DNA of 64,000 nt, taken from positions 40,352 through 104,351 of the forward strand of contig MESD01000124.1 in NCBI GenBank assembly GCA_001770815.1, read 5' to 3'. The notes beneath the pieces are model-generated. The model had not been told where the DNA came from, made no database searches, and was given only the letters and a program-made list of their open reading frames with translations. Position 1 is the stretch's first letter. Each line of letters starts with the position of its first letter. A program made the translations under genes and the position numbers. The stretch comes from Burkholderiales bacterium RIFCSPHIGHO2_12_FULL_69_20. GTDB lineage: Bacteria > Pseudomonadota > Gammaproteobacteria > Burkholderiales > Burkholderiaceae_C. Shown in pieces: positions 43,093 to 51,723 of the stretch.

Positions 43093-43302
43093 ATGACACG
43101 TCAAAACACCCTCGCCATCCTCGCGCTGAGCAGCGCCTTCCTGCTGGGCGGCTGCTCGGGCATGTCGCGACAGGAAGTCAGCACCGTCACGGGCGCCGCC
43201 GTCGGCGCCGTGGCCGGATCGGTGGTCGGCGGCCCGGGCGCCACCGCGGCCGGTGCGGTGGTCGGCGGCGTCGTCGGCCACGAAGTCAGCAAGAAGAAGT
43301 AG
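43093..43302 (+). CDS. Glycine-zipper lipoprotein (Rcs/OsmB-like)
   Basis: The 69 residues comprise lipobox FLLGGCSG (Cys near 21) and a glycine-zipper helix VTGAAVGAVAGSVVGG repeated as AAGAVVGGVVGHEV, ending in Lys-Lys-Lys. OsmB-type proteins of this shape are small outer membrane lipoproteins, often stress-induced. tRNA-Thr follows 53 bases later on the same strand. Confidence 0.85.
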   Translation: MTRQNTLAILALSSAFLLGGCSGMSRQEVSTVTGAAVGAVAGSVVGGPGATAAGAVVGGVVGHEVSKKK

Positions 43303-43355
43303 CCCGCCCGCCACCAAACCGCGCTGCACGCGCAGGCTATACTTGCGGGCTTACT

Positions 43356-43431
43356 GCCGGTGTAGCTCAGTTGGTAGAGCAGCGCATTCGTAATGCGAAG
43401 GTCACCAGTTCGATTCCGGTCACCGGCACCA
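43356..43431 (+). tRNA. tRNA-Thr (anticodon CGT)
   Basis: The acceptor stem GCCGGTG pairs with CACCGGC, D arm GCTCAGTTGGTAGAGC, anticodon stem CGCAT/ATGCG with loop TTCGTAA (anticodon CGT), T arm with GTTCGATTC, and an encoded CCA. TATACT at 43338-43343 is a plausible -10 box. Confidence 0.97.
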
Positions 43432-43447
43432 ATAGAAACAAGCACTT

Positions 43448-43473
43448 AGCCCAGCCCACAAGGTTGGGCTTTT
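43448..43473 (+). terminator. Terminator after tRNA-Thr
   Basis: AGCCCA/TGGGCT arms with an 11-base loop are followed by TTTTGTGTTT, 16 bases after the tRNA. Confidence 0.7.
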
Positions 43474-43683
43474 GTGTTTCTGGGACGCCTGTAGGCCGCC
43501 TGTAGGCCATCTTTAGCCAGCGTGGCCGGTCGATGGGCAGCCATTGCCATTCTGGGCGGCCAGCAAGGCATGCGCATCTTGCGCGAATGGCCCGACGAAG
43601 CCGGCCGGGACACCGCCTGGCGGGCTGGGCCGGCTACGATCGAATCGGTCACCACCTGCTCCCGTCACACCAAGGCGCTCCCG
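43474..43683. other. Region behind the tRNA with an 11-bp tandem repeat
   Basis: GCCTGTAGGCC occurs twice in tandem (43487-43497 and 43498-43508), each copy being an inverted repeat with arms GCC/GGC around CTGTA. No integrase or prophage gene follows. The rest up to 43683 shows no supported gene. Confidence 0.5.
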
Positions 43684-44655
43684 ATGCAAGCATTGCGTGT
43701 TCACGACTTCGACAGCGGCCCGTGCCTGGATGCGCTGCCCGTGCCGCTGCCCGGCCCCCGCGAGGTGCGCGTGCGGGTGCAAGCCAACGGCGTGTCGTTC
43801 TTCGACCTGCTGATCGCGCGCGGTGCTTACCAGTGGCGCCCCGCCCTGCCCTTTGTGGTGGGCAGTGAATTTGCCGGCGTGGTGGATGCGCTGGGTGCGG
43901 GCGCAGGCGATGCCTTGGCCATCGGCGACCGCGTGTGCGGTGCCACCTCCATCGGCGCCTGGGCGCAGCAGTTGTGCGTGCCGGTCACAGCGCTGCATGC
44001 CGTGGCTACGGCCGCGTCGATCGAGGAGGCCGCGGTGCTGAACACGCCCTACGGCACGGCCTTGTACGCGCTGCGCGAGCGTGGCCATCTGCAGCCCGGC
44101 GAGACGGTGCTGGTGCTGGGCGCCACCGGCAGCGTGGGGCATGCGGCGGTGCAGCTGGCGCGGGCGTTGGGCGCGCGGGTGATCGGCGCGGCCACCGGCG
44201 CCGCCAAGTGCCAGGCCACGCGGGAGGCCGGCGCCGACGAGGTGGTCGACGTGGCCGACGCGGACTGGAAGGACCAGGTCAAGGCGCTGGCCGGGCCCCG
44301 TGGCGTGGACGTGGTGCTCGACCCGGTGGGCGGCGCGGCGATGGACACCGCCTTCCGCACGCTGGGCTGGGGTGGCCGCCATCTGGTGGTGGGTTTTGCC
44401 AGCGGCCAGATCGGCAGCCTGCGCGGCAACCTCAGCATCGTGAAGGGCGCCTCGCTGATCGGCGTCGACCTGCGGCAGTTCCGCGAGCGCGAGCCCGAGG
44501 CCGCGCGCCAGCTGATGCGGGACGTGGCGGCGCTGCACCGCGACGGCCGCATCCACCCACGCATCGCCGCGCGCTTTGCAATGTCGCAGCATGCCGAGGC
44601 CTTTGCGTTGGCGCAGGACCGCCGCACCGTGGGGCGGGTGCTGCTGCTGCCCTGA
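43684..44655 (+). CDS. Zinc-independent quinone oxidoreductase (MDR superfamily)
   Basis: The ATG at 43684 gives 323 residues starting MQALRVHDFDSGP. The GroES-like N-domain has VQANGVSFFDLLIARGAYQ; the NADPH-binding Rossmann loop is VLVLGATGSVGHAAVQLARALG (Gly-rich AxGxxG form). No structural zinc Cys cluster is seen, so it belongs with QOR-type reductases reducing quinones or enals. It is convergent with the COG0523 gene. Confidence 0.9.
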   Translation: MQALRVHDFDSGPCLDALPVPLPGPREVRVRVQANGVSFFDLLIARGAYQWRPALPFVVGSEFAGVVDALGAGAGDALAIGDRVCGATSIGAWAQQLCVPVTALHAVATAASIEEAAVLNTPYGTALYALRERGHLQPGETVLVLGATGSVGHAAVQLARALGARVIGAATGAAKCQATREAGADEVVDVADADWKDQVKALAGPRGVDVVLDPVGGAAMDTAFRTLGWGGRHLVVGFASGQIGSLRGNLSIVKGASLIGVDLRQFREREPEAARQLMRDVAALHRDGRIHPRIAARFAMSQHAEAFALAQDRRTVGRVLLLP

Positions 44656-44697
44656 GCCGGGCGCACTGCGCCGGTCTTGCCGGATCGGTGGATGGCG

Positions 44698-45690
44698 TCA
44701 GTGCAGCACGAAGCGGCGCGCGTCGAACTGGCCGCGCAGGCCGATCAGCACCAGCCGACCCGCACCGCGCACCACCGCCGGGCTCACCTGCCAGCGCCCG
44801 CCGGCCACTTGCAGCAGCCAGCCCGCGGCGTCGATGTCTGCGGCACCGGCCGGTCCATCGGCCAGCAGCGCCTTGGCCCGCAGCACGCCGCTGTCGGGCG
44901 CGGCCAGCGCGGCGCCCAGCGCGGCCAGATCGGTGCCTGCGGGCAGCCGCTGGCTGTGGCTGGCAAACACCTGGTCGGCGGGTGAAACAGGCCGGCCGAA
45001 CGAGCCCAGCGCCGGCGATACGAATTGCGCCAGTTCGTCGTCATCGTCATCCGTGTGATCGGCGCGGTCGACATCGCCGGGCCCCGCCGTGCGCCAGCCC
45101 AGCACCAGCTCGGCCGGCAGCGCGTGGGCTGCGCAGGCCATCACCCGCGCGCCGGGGGCCAGCGCCGCCAGCCACGGCAGCAGATCCTGCAACGCCGGCG
45201 CCGCCAGCAGGTCGGTCTTGTTGACCAGCACCCAGTCGGCTTCACGCAGTTGCTGGCGCACGGTGTCGCCCACGTAGCGGTCGCCGGCCTGGCGGCGGAT
45301 GTCGGCGGCATCGGCCAGCACCAGCGTGCCGGCCACGTCGATGCCGGGCGCCAGCCGCATGCTGCGTTGCACCGCCGCCGGCAGCGCCACGCCGCTCAGC
45401 TCGATCAGCACGACATCCGGCGCCGGGTTGCGCCGGCGCAGACCGGAGAGCGTGCCGATCAGATCGTCGCCGAAGCTGCAGCACAAGCAGCCGCCGGCCA
45501 GGCTGAGCACGCCGGCTTCGGCGCCTTCGATCAGATCGGCATCGATGTTGACCTCACCGAAGTCGTTGACCAGCACCGCGATGCGCCGCCCGCCGGCGTG
45601 GCGCAGCAGGTGGTTGATCAGCGTGGTCTTGCCGGCGCCGAGGTAGCCGCCGATCACCACCGTGGGCAGTGTGCGGGGCAACTCGTCCAT
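44698..45690 (-). CDS. COG0523 (CobW/YjiA-type) GTPase, metal chaperone family
   Basis: The 330 residues begin at the ATG at 45690, which shares a base with the amidohydrolase stop (TGATG). Walker A is GGYLGAGKTTLINHLL, the metal-binding GCLCC motif is in LAGGCLCCSFGDD, and the guanine motif is VNKTD. A Asp-rich run (HTDDDDDE) separates the GTPase and C-terminal domains where many relatives have a His-rich stretch. Such proteins deliver zinc or another metal to enzymes, and the coupled amidohydrolase is the obvious candidate client. Confidence 0.92.
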   Translation of the reverse strand: MDELPRTLPTVVIGGYLGAGKTTLINHLLRHAGGRRIAVLVNDFGEVNIDADLIEGAEAGVLSLAGGCLCCSFGDDLIGTLSGLRRRNPAPDVVLIELSGVALPAAVQRSMRLAPGIDVAGTLVLADAADIRRQAGDRYVGDTVRQQLREADWVLVNKTDLLAAPALQDLLPWLAALAPGARVMACAAHALPAELVLGWRTAGPGDVDRADHTDDDDDELAQFVSPALGSFGRPVSPADQVFASHSQRLPAGTDLAALGAALAAPDSGVLRAKALLADGPAGAADIDAAGWLLQVAGGRWQVSPAVVRGAGRLVLIGLRGQFDARRFVLH

Positions 45691-47339
45691 CAGGCTGCGA
45701 AGATGCGGCCGCCCTGCACCGTGCCCCAGATGCGCACGTCCTTCAGCGCCTCGGGCGGCACCGCGGTGGGGTCGTCGGCCAGCACGCAGAAATCGGCGCG
45801 CTTGCCGCACTCGATGCTGCCGATCTCGCCATCGAGCTTCAGCGTGTAGGCCGCACCCAGGGTGATGGCCTGCAGCGCCTCGGCCACGGTGATGCGCTGA
45901 TGGGCGCCCAGCACGCGGCCCGAGGCGGTGAGCCGGTGCACCGCGCACCAGGCGGTGAACAGCGGGGCCATCGGCGTGATCGGCGCGTCGCTGTGGATCG
46001 CCAGCGGCACGCCCGCGGCCAGCGCCGAGCGGCAGGCGTTCATGCGCTCTGCGCGCTCGGGGCCCACCGTCACCGCAAAGTGTTGATCGCCCCAGTAGTG
46101 GTGGTGGTTGGCAAACAGGTTGACGCACAGGCCCAGCGCCTTCATGCGCCGGTACTGCGCGTCGTCGGCCAGCTGGCAATGCTGCAGCGTGTAGCGGTGG
46201 TCGGCGCAGTGGCTGGCAGCCAGCGCCTGGGCCATGCAGTCGAGCACCAGCTCGGTGGCCTCGTCGCCGTTGGTGTGGGTGTGGATCTGCACGCCATGCT
46301 TCAGGCCCAGCGTGAAGGCCTCGCGCATGGCCTCTGGCGCCGTGTACCACAGGCCGTTGGGCCGGCCGTTGTAGTAGCCGGGCCAGCGCAGACGGGCCGA
46401 GAAGCCCTGGATCGAGCCATCGGCCACCACCTTGATGCGGCCCAGGCGCAGCTGCTCGGTGCTGCGCGCGGCCAGTGCGCGGGCGCGGTCCACCGCATCC
46501 GCCGGCTTCATGCCGATCAGCCGCAGCAGCGAGACGATGCGCACCGGGTAGTCGGGCGCGCCGGTGATGCGCTCCAGCGTCTGCAGTTCGGCCTCGCCCA
46601 GCGTGGCCGCCATGTCGGTGGCGGTGGTCACGCCGGCGCGCACGCACAGCCGGGCGAAGTCGGCAATGCCCTGCGCATCGCCCGACAGGAACGAGCGGTT
46701 CAGCCCCACGTGGTCGAGTGCAGCCATCATCGCCTCGGGGCCCTTGAGCTCACCGGTGGGCAGGCCGTCGTCGCCCAGCGGGATGCCCGGGTGGTCGATG
46801 CCGCTGCGCAGCAGGCCGGCCAGGTTCAGCGCCGCGGTGTTGACGTTGAGGATGTGGCCGCTGGCATGCATCACGCCCACCGGCCGGGTGGTGCTGACAC
46901 GGTCGAGGTCGGCGCGGTGGCAGCGGCGCTCGCCGAAGTAGATCGGGTCGAACCCCCAGCCCACCACCGGTGCGTCGGCGTTGGCACCGGACACGCCGAC
47001 CGTGGCGGCAGCGGCCGCCGACAGTGCGGCCACCACCGCGTCCAGCGTCTTCAGGCCCGGCCACACCCGGCCGGCCGGATCGGTGGCGTCGAAGTAGCCA
47101 CCGTAGGTATAGCGCCACAAGGTGCCGGCCATCAGGTGGCTGTGGCCTTCGACCAGACCGGGCATCAGCACCTGGTCGGCAAAGGATGTGTCCAGCCGGT
47201 GCGGGCCCCAGCCGGCCAGGTCGGCGGCGCTGCCCACGCCGAGGATGCGGCCCTCGCGCACCGCCACATGGGTGGCGCTGGGCCGCGCCGGGTTCATCGT
47301 GAGGATCTTGCGCGCCTGGAAGACGGTGGTGTCGGTCAT
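45690..47339 (-). CDS. Amidohydrolase family 3 (YtcJ-like) metal-dependent hydrolase
   Basis: The protein has 549 residues from the ATG at 47339. The N-terminal beta-sandwich has the IlTMNPxRP and VLMPGLVEGHSHL pattern with the metal HxH. Further ligands are in HTHTNGDEAT and LQHCQL, and the late Asp is in AIHSDAPITP. The family hydrolyses amides or N-acyl compounds; the substrate is unknown. It is followed directly, with stop-start overlap, by the COG0523 GTPase gene. Confidence 0.9.
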   Translation of the reverse strand: MTDTTVFQARKILTMNPARPSATHVAVREGRILGVGSAADLAGWGPHRLDTSFADQVLMPGLVEGHSHLMAGTLWRYTYGGYFDATDPAGRVWPGLKTLDAVVAALSAAAAATVGVSGANADAPVVGWGFDPIYFGERRCHRADLDRVSTTRPVGVMHASGHILNVNTAALNLAGLLRSGIDHPGIPLGDDGLPTGELKGPEAMMAALDHVGLNRSFLSGDAQGIADFARLCVRAGVTTATDMAATLGEAELQTLERITGAPDYPVRIVSLLRLIGMKPADAVDRARALAARSTEQLRLGRIKVVADGSIQGFSARLRWPGYYNGRPNGLWYTAPEAMREAFTLGLKHGVQIHTHTNGDEATELVLDCMAQALAASHCADHRYTLQHCQLADDAQYRRMKALGLCVNLFANHHHYWGDQHFAVTVGPERAERMNACRSALAAGVPLAIHSDAPITPMAPLFTAWCAVHRLTASGRVLGAHQRITVAEALQAITLGAAYTLKLDGEIGSIECGKRADFCVLADDPTAVPPEALKDVRIWGTVQGGRIFAA

Positions 47340-47521
47340 GGAGCAACGGGGCCTGCAGCGGCGGTGTGGTGGAGGTTGCGCGGGCCGGTTGCCCACGCGC
47401 CATCTGCATGTTGCGTGCAAGCGCCACCGCTGCCAAGTGGCTGTGACCCGGCACCCGGGATTGCCCCCCCCGGGACACGGCGCGAGCGATTCAGGCCGGG
47501 CCGCGCAGACCCGGCGCACCG

Positions 47522-47761
47522 TCAGCGCTGCCTGTCCATCGCGGCGCGGATGCGGGCGATCGTCTGCTCGACCGGCGCGTGGACCGACACCTCCAGCCCC
47601 AGCTGGCGCGCGATGTGGTTCACCCGTGCGGGGTTCAGCGGCAGGCCGCCCGCATCCACCGCGGCCAGCAGGTCGAGCGCGCGCCGATGCTCCGGCGTGT
47701 GGGCGCGACGCGGCCTCAGCCAGGCCAGCAACCGATGCCAGAGGCCAATGCGGCGGCTCAC
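47522..47761 (-). CDS. Small basic hypothetical protein
   Basis: The 79 residues start at GTG (47761), which overlaps the stop of the preceding gene as GTGA, so it is translated by coupling. It is Arg-rich at the N-terminus (RLLAWLRPRR), then two amphipathic helices. No known domain is recognised. The coupling to the Trp-rich protein gene is the main evidence that it is real. Confidence 0.65.
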   Translation of the reverse strand: MSRRIGLWHRLLAWLRPRRAHTPEHRRALDLLAAVDAGGLPLNPARVNHIARQLGLEVSVHAPVEQTIARIRAAMDRQR

Positions 47762-47979
47762 AACCAGCCTTGCCGCCAGACGGCGCTGTTGCGCAGTTCA
47801 CGCCAGCCGATGCGCCGCGCCACGCCGGAATGCACCGCCTCGATCTCCACCCATTCGAGCTTGGTGTCGGGCAGCTCGGGCGCGATCACCTTGACGACGA
47901 TGAAATGCTTCTGCCGGCCCACGGGCTGGGCGGCCGTCCACTTGGTGAGCAGCAGTTTCTTGGGATGCACGGCATTCAT
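47758..47979 (-). CDS. TIGR02450-type Trp-rich small protein
   Basis: The 73 residues are HPKKLLLTKWTAAQPVGRQKHF at the start (key residues Lys-Trp-Thr-Ala) and WRELRNSAVWRQGWL at the end, the full pattern of the conserved Trp-rich family. The function is unknown. The ATG is at 47979. It overlaps the following small gene by four bases. Confidence 0.88.
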   Translation of the reverse strand: MNAVHPKKLLLTKWTAAQPVGRQKHFIVVKVIAPELPDTKLEWVEIEAVHSGVARRIGWRELRNSAVWRQGWL

Positions 47980-48036
47980 GGCCCGCACTGTGCCAGCATC
48001 CGGTCTCCACGATCCACGCCCTTGAGGAGACCCCAG

Positions 48037-48414
48037 ATGAGCCCAGACGACCGCAGCGCCATCGAGCAGACCATCCAGACCTACTTCGACGGGCTGTACG
48101 AAGGCGACGCCGACAAGCTCGCCAGCGTGTTCCACGAGACCAGCGCGCTGACCTTCGAGCGCGAGGGCCAGCTCAGTGTGCTGCCGCTGGCGCAGTGGCT
48201 GCAGGCGGTGCGCGAGCGGCCGGCGCCCCAGGCCAAGGGCCTGGCGCGCGACGACGCGATCCTGATGATCGACCAGTCGGGCCCGACCACCGCCTTCGTC
48301 AAGGTGAAGTGCCAGATGCCGCCGCTGTACTTCACCGACTACCTGAACCTGCTGAAGGTGGGCGGGCGCTGGGTGGTGGCGCAGAAGGTGTTTGCCACCG
48401 ACGTGCGGCGTTGA
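48037..48414 (+). CDS. NTF2-like (lumazine-binding type) small protein
   Basis: The protein has 125 residues and GAGGAG 7 bases before the ATG. TIQTYFDGLYEGDADKLASVF at the start, then HETSALTF, and a closing YFTDYLNLLKVGGRWVVAQKVF follow the SnoaL/NTF2 cone fold used by putative lumazine-binding proteins. No catalytic residues can be assigned. It ends 16 bases before the MCE-system permease gene. Confidence 0.85.
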   Translation: MSPDDRSAIEQTIQTYFDGLYEGDADKLASVFHETSALTFEREGQLSVLPLAQWLQAVRERPAPQAKGLARDDAILMIDQSGPTTAFVKVKCQMPPLYFTDYLNLLKVGGRWVVAQKVFATDVRR

Positions 48415-48430
48415 GCCGGCCTGCCGGCCC

Positions 48431-49228
48431 ATGGCCACGCTGAACCCACCACCCGGCGCCGGCACGTTGCGCACGGTGCGCACCTGGCTGGCGGGCTGGT
48501 GGCAGATCCTGCACCTGGGCGCGGTGATGCTGGTGCTGGCGCTGTCCCAAGCCAACCGCCGGCCCGGGCGCGGCCACAGCCTGGCCCGGCACCTGTACCT
48601 GGCCAGCGGGCCGATGCTGCCGGGCTTTGTCGTGGTCACCGCCTTGCTGGGGCTGATCGTGATCCGCATCGTCACCGTCACCGCGCTGAGCTACGGCCTG
48701 TCGCAGTACGCGCTGGAGATGGTGGTGCGGGTGCTGGTGCTCGAGCTGATCCCGCTGGCCGCGGCGCTGTTTGCCGCGCTGCGCGCCACGCTGCCGATGG
48801 CCTCGGAGGTGGGCGCGATGCGCGCGCGCGGTCGCTTCGACGCGCTGCAGCAAGAAGGCCGCGACCCGCTGGTCGAAGAGGTGCTGCCGCGCGTGCTGGC
48901 CGGCATGTTCGCGGTGATGCTGCTGGCCGCGGTCAGCTCGGTGCTGATCCTGGTGCTGGCCTACCTGTCGGTGCACGGCTTCACGCTGGGTGGCTTCGAG
49001 CGCTACACCCGCATCGTGGGCCGGGTGTTCAACCCGGCGGTGACGCTGATCTTCGCGCTGAAGGTGTTCTTCCTCGCCGGCGCGGTGTCGCTGATCCCCA
49101 TCACCTCGGCGCTGCAGGCCCCCCGCCGGCCAGGCGCACGCGCCAGCGCCGAGGTGCAAAGCCTGGTGCGCATGTTCATGGTGATCCTGCTGGTCGAGGC
49201 TGCCTCGCTGGTCGGCAACTACTATTGA
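48431..49228 (+). CDS. MlaE-like permease of an MCE transport system (divergent)
   Basis: The 265 residues include five to six membrane helices. The MlaE-type motif region reads VLELIPLAAALFAALRATLPMASEVGAMRARGR (key: EL-P-L, then EVGAMR), matching the conserved EQ/EIGTM segment, and RVLAGMFAVMLLAAVS follows. The N-terminal half is more divergent than in MlaE. It is followed by an MCE gene (22 bases) and a lipoprotein gene, the normal order except that no ATPase gene is adjacent. Confidence 0.85.
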   Translation: MATLNPPPGAGTLRTVRTWLAGWWQILHLGAVMLVLALSQANRRPGRGHSLARHLYLASGPMLPGFVVVTALLGLIVIRIVTVTALSYGLSQYALEMVVRVLVLELIPLAAALFAALRATLPMASEVGAMRARGRFDALQQEGRDPLVEEVLPRVLAGMFAVMLLAAVSSVLILVLAYLSVHGFTLGGFERYTRIVGRVFNPAVTLIFALKVFFLAGAVSLIPITSALQAPRRPGARASAEVQSLVRMFMVILLVEAASLVGNYY

Positions 49229-49250
49229 AGGCGATGCACCGCCCCGCCCC

Positions 49251-50252
49251 ATGACGGAATCCCCCAGCCCACCGCCCGCGGCCGCCGTGGCCCCGGCGCC
49301 GACGGTTGCCCACCTCGAAGCCAAGGCCGCGGGGCTGTTGCTGCTGATGGCGCTGCTGCTGCTCGGCGCCATTGGCTACGTGCTGTACGCCCGCGGCGCC
49401 TTCGAGGCCACCCAGCGCCTGGTGCTGGTGGCCGATGATTCCGAGGGCGTGGTGGTCGGCATGGACCTCACCTTCTCGGGCTTTCCGATCGGCCGCGTGC
49501 GGCGCATCGAGCTGGGCGGCGACGGCAACGCGCGCATCCTGATCGACGTGCCACGCAAGGATGCCCACTGGCTGCGCAGCAGCAGCGTGTTCACCCTCGT
49601 GCGCGGCCTGGTCGGCAATACCAACCTGCGCGCCTACAGCGGCGTGCTGACCGACCCGCTGCTGCCCGACAACGCCGAGCGCCGCGTGCTGGCCGGCGAC
49701 GCCACGGCCGAGATCCCCAAGCTGATGGGCGACGCCCGCGCGCTGGTGCAGAACCTCAACGCGCTGGTGGCGCCCGATGCCGCGCTGGCCGGCAGCCTGG
49801 CCAACCTGCAGGCCGCCACTGAGCGGCTGAAGGGCCCGCGCGGTGCCCTGGGGCTGCTGCTGGGCAACGATGCCGAGGCCGCCAAGCTGGCGCTGACGGT
49901 CGACCGCGCCAATGCGCTGCTGGCCCGCATCGACACCCTGACCCGGCATGTCGATACCCTGGCGGTCAAGGCCGATGCCCAGGTCTTTGGCACGCAGGGC
50001 CTGATGCCCGAGGCACGCAACGCGGTGCTGCAACTGGGCGGCCTGCTGAGCGAGGCGCGCAACACGCTCAAGCGTGTGGACGGCGTGCTGGCCGAGGCAC
50101 AGGCCATCGCCAGCAACACCCGCAGCGCCACCACCGACCTGGGCGCGCTGCGCGCCGAGGTGGAGGCCAGCCTGCGCAAGGTGCAGCAACTGGTCGACGA
50201 GGTGAACCGCAAATGGCCCTTTGCACGCGACACCGAGCTGCGGCTGCCATGA
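49251..50252 (+). CDS. MCE-domain (MlaD-like) substrate-binding protein
   Basis: One N-terminal membrane helix (about 25-45) in this 333-residue protein is followed by an MCE domain with DDSEGVVVGMDLTFSGFPIG and RVRRIELGG, then a long helical tail (about 165-330). Such proteins form hexameric rings that carry lipids between the membranes. The stop overlaps the lipoprotein start (ATGA). Confidence 0.92.
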   Translation: MTESPSPPPAAAVAPAPTVAHLEAKAAGLLLLMALLLLGAIGYVLYARGAFEATQRLVLVADDSEGVVVGMDLTFSGFPIGRVRRIELGGDGNARILIDVPRKDAHWLRSSSVFTLVRGLVGNTNLRAYSGVLTDPLLPDNAERRVLAGDATAEIPKLMGDARALVQNLNALVAPDAALAGSLANLQAATERLKGPRGALGLLLGNDAEAAKLALTVDRANALLARIDTLTRHVDTLAVKADAQVFGTQGLMPEARNAVLQLGGLLSEARNTLKRVDGVLAEAQAIASNTRSATTDLGALRAEVEASLRKVQQLVDEVNRKWPFARDTELRLP

Positions 50253-50935
50253 GCGATCGCTCCCCCATGTTTCAGCGCTGGCGGGCCACCGCCCTCACGC
50301 TGGCCGCAGCGCTGCTGCTGACCGCCTGTGCCGGTGGCCCGCCGCCGCCCGACTGGCAGCTCAACGCCCGCGCTTCCCTCGACCACGCGGTGGCGGCCTA
50401 CCTGCGCGGTGACAGCCGCGTGGCACAGGTCGAGTTCGACCGCGCCCGCGCCGAGGTGGCCCGCACCGGCCGCGCCGACCTGCTGGCGCGTGCCGAGTTG
50501 CTGCGCTGCGCCGCACGCGTGGCCAGCCTCGAGTTCGGCCCCTGCGAGGGCTTCGAGCCACTGCGGCCCGACACCGCCGCGCCCGAGCAGGCGTATGCCG
50601 ACCACCTGGCCGGGCAGCTGCCACCCGCGCAGATAGCGCTGCTGCCACCGGCCCAGCGCGCGGTGGCCGTGGCCACCGACGGCAACACCGAGGCCGCGCT
50701 GCAAGCCATCGCCGACCCGGTCGCCCGCCTGGTGGCCGCGGGTGTGTTGCTGCAAGGCGGGCGCGCCAGCCCGGCGGTCATCAGCCAGGCGGTCGACACC
50801 GCATCGGCCCAGGGCTGGCGCCGCCCGCTGCTGGCCTGGCTGGGCGTGCAGTTGCAGCGTGCCGAACAGGCCGGTGACGTGGCCGCCGCCGAGCGCCTGC
50901 GCCGGCGCATCGGCTGGATCCAGTCGCCGCCCTGA
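50249..50935 (+). CDS. Lipoprotein linked to the MCE system
   Basis: Of 228 residues, the signal peptide is LTLAAALLLTACAGG with the lipobox Cys near 27. The mature part is Ala-rich helical, TPR-like, and keeps few family marks. It begins inside the MCE-gene stop (ATGA), so it is produced with the MCE protein and probably sits at the outer membrane end of the system. This differs from the ABC-type auxiliary lipoprotein fold (PqiC) as far as I can see. Confidence 0.82.
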   Translation: MSDRSPMFQRWRATALTLAAALLLTACAGGPPPPDWQLNARASLDHAVAAYLRGDSRVAQVEFDRARAEVARTGRADLLARAELLRCAARVASLEFGPCEGFEPLRPDTAAPEQAYADHLAGQLPPAQIALLPPAQRAVAVATDGNTEAALQAIADPVARLVAAGVLLQGGRASPAVISQAVDTASAQGWRRPLLAWLGVQLQRAEQAGDVAAAERLRRRIGWIQSPP

Positions 50936-51009
50936 GACGCGGGGCCGGGAGGCCCGTCACCGCCAGCGACAATAACGCGGGGCGCAGGGGCGCCCGGGCA
51001 CATCCATCG

Positions 51010-51684
51010 ATGGGAGACCGCGTGGCGGCACACGACCTACAACCCGACATTCAAGCCGTGATCTGGGACTTCGGCGGCGTCATCACCTCGTCGCCGTTCG
51101 AGGCCTTCGCCCGCTTCGAGCAGGATCGTGGCCTGCCGCGCAACTTCCTGCGCGGCATCAACGCCACCAACCACCTCGACAACGCCTGGGCGCGTTTCGA
51201 GCGCAATGACATCGACCTGGCCGGCTTCGACCAGGCCTTCGCCGATGAATCGGCAGCGCGGGGCCACGAGGTGCGCGGCCGCGAGGTGATCGCGCTGCTG
51301 AGCGGCACGGTGCGCCCGGCGATGGTCGAAGCACTGCGCCGGTTGCGAGCGCGGGTCAGGATTGGGCTGATCACCAACAACGTGGCCAGCCCCGAGGGCC
51401 ACACCGGCTTCGAGTCGTCGGGCCGCGCCGAGATCATCGGCCTGTTCCACCACGTCATCGAAAGCTCCAAGGCCGGGCTGCGCAAGCCCGACCCGGCGAT
51501 TTACCGGCTGATGAGCGAGGCGCTGGGCGTGCCGCCCGAGCGCTCGGTGTTCCTCGACGACCTGGGCGTCAACCTGAAGCCCGCGCGCGCGATGGGCATG
51601 CACACCATCAAGGTCGACGACCCCGACCAGGCGCTGCAGCAACTCGAAGCGCTGGTCGGTTTCGGTCTGCGCGACGCGCGCTGA
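51010..51684 (+). CDS. HAD-superfamily protein (epoxide hydrolase N-domain / ACAD10-like)
   Basis: The protein has 224 residues from the ATG at 51010; GTG at 51022 with GGGAG before it is an alternative. HAD motif I reads IWDFGGVITS, with the nucleophile Asp but Gly in place of the usual second Asp. Motif II Asn/Thr is in LITNNVAS, motif III Lys in SSKAGLRKPDPAIY, and motif IV in VFLDDLG. Loss of the second Asp weakens classic phosphatase chemistry and is seen in some sEH-N-like members. Confidence 0.88.
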   Translation: MGDRVAAHDLQPDIQAVIWDFGGVITSSPFEAFARFEQDRGLPRNFLRGINATNHLDNAWARFERNDIDLAGFDQAFADESAARGHEVRGREVIALLSGTVRPAMVEALRRLRARVRIGLITNNVASPEGHTGFESSGRAEIIGLFHHVIESSKAGLRKPDPAIYRLMSEALGVPPERSVFLDDLGVNLKPARAMGMHTIKVDDPDQALQQLEALVGFGLRDAR

Positions 51685-51693
51685 CGCCGATCT

Positions 51694-51710
51694 CAAGCAA
51701 ATGTTGCTTG
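51694..51710. repeat. Small perfect hairpin after the HAD gene
   Basis: CAAGCAA-ATG-TTGCTTG, a 7-bp stem with 3-base loop, 9 bases after the HAD stop; TTTGCTTGACC follows. It leads directly into the CCCCCTCGGGGGG repeat element. Confidence 0.6.
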
Positions 51711-51723
51711 GCCACTTTGCTTG

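Noticed and set aside
43101..43445. Minus-strand frame reading GDRNRTGDLRITNALLYQLSY
   Set aside because: This is the complement of tRNA-Thr, a well-known spurious protein annotation.
43432..43683. Prophage or island boundary at tRNA-Thr
   Set aside because: No integrase, no second copy of the tRNA end and no change in gene style were seen; only a small tandem repeat remains, listed as a weak finding.
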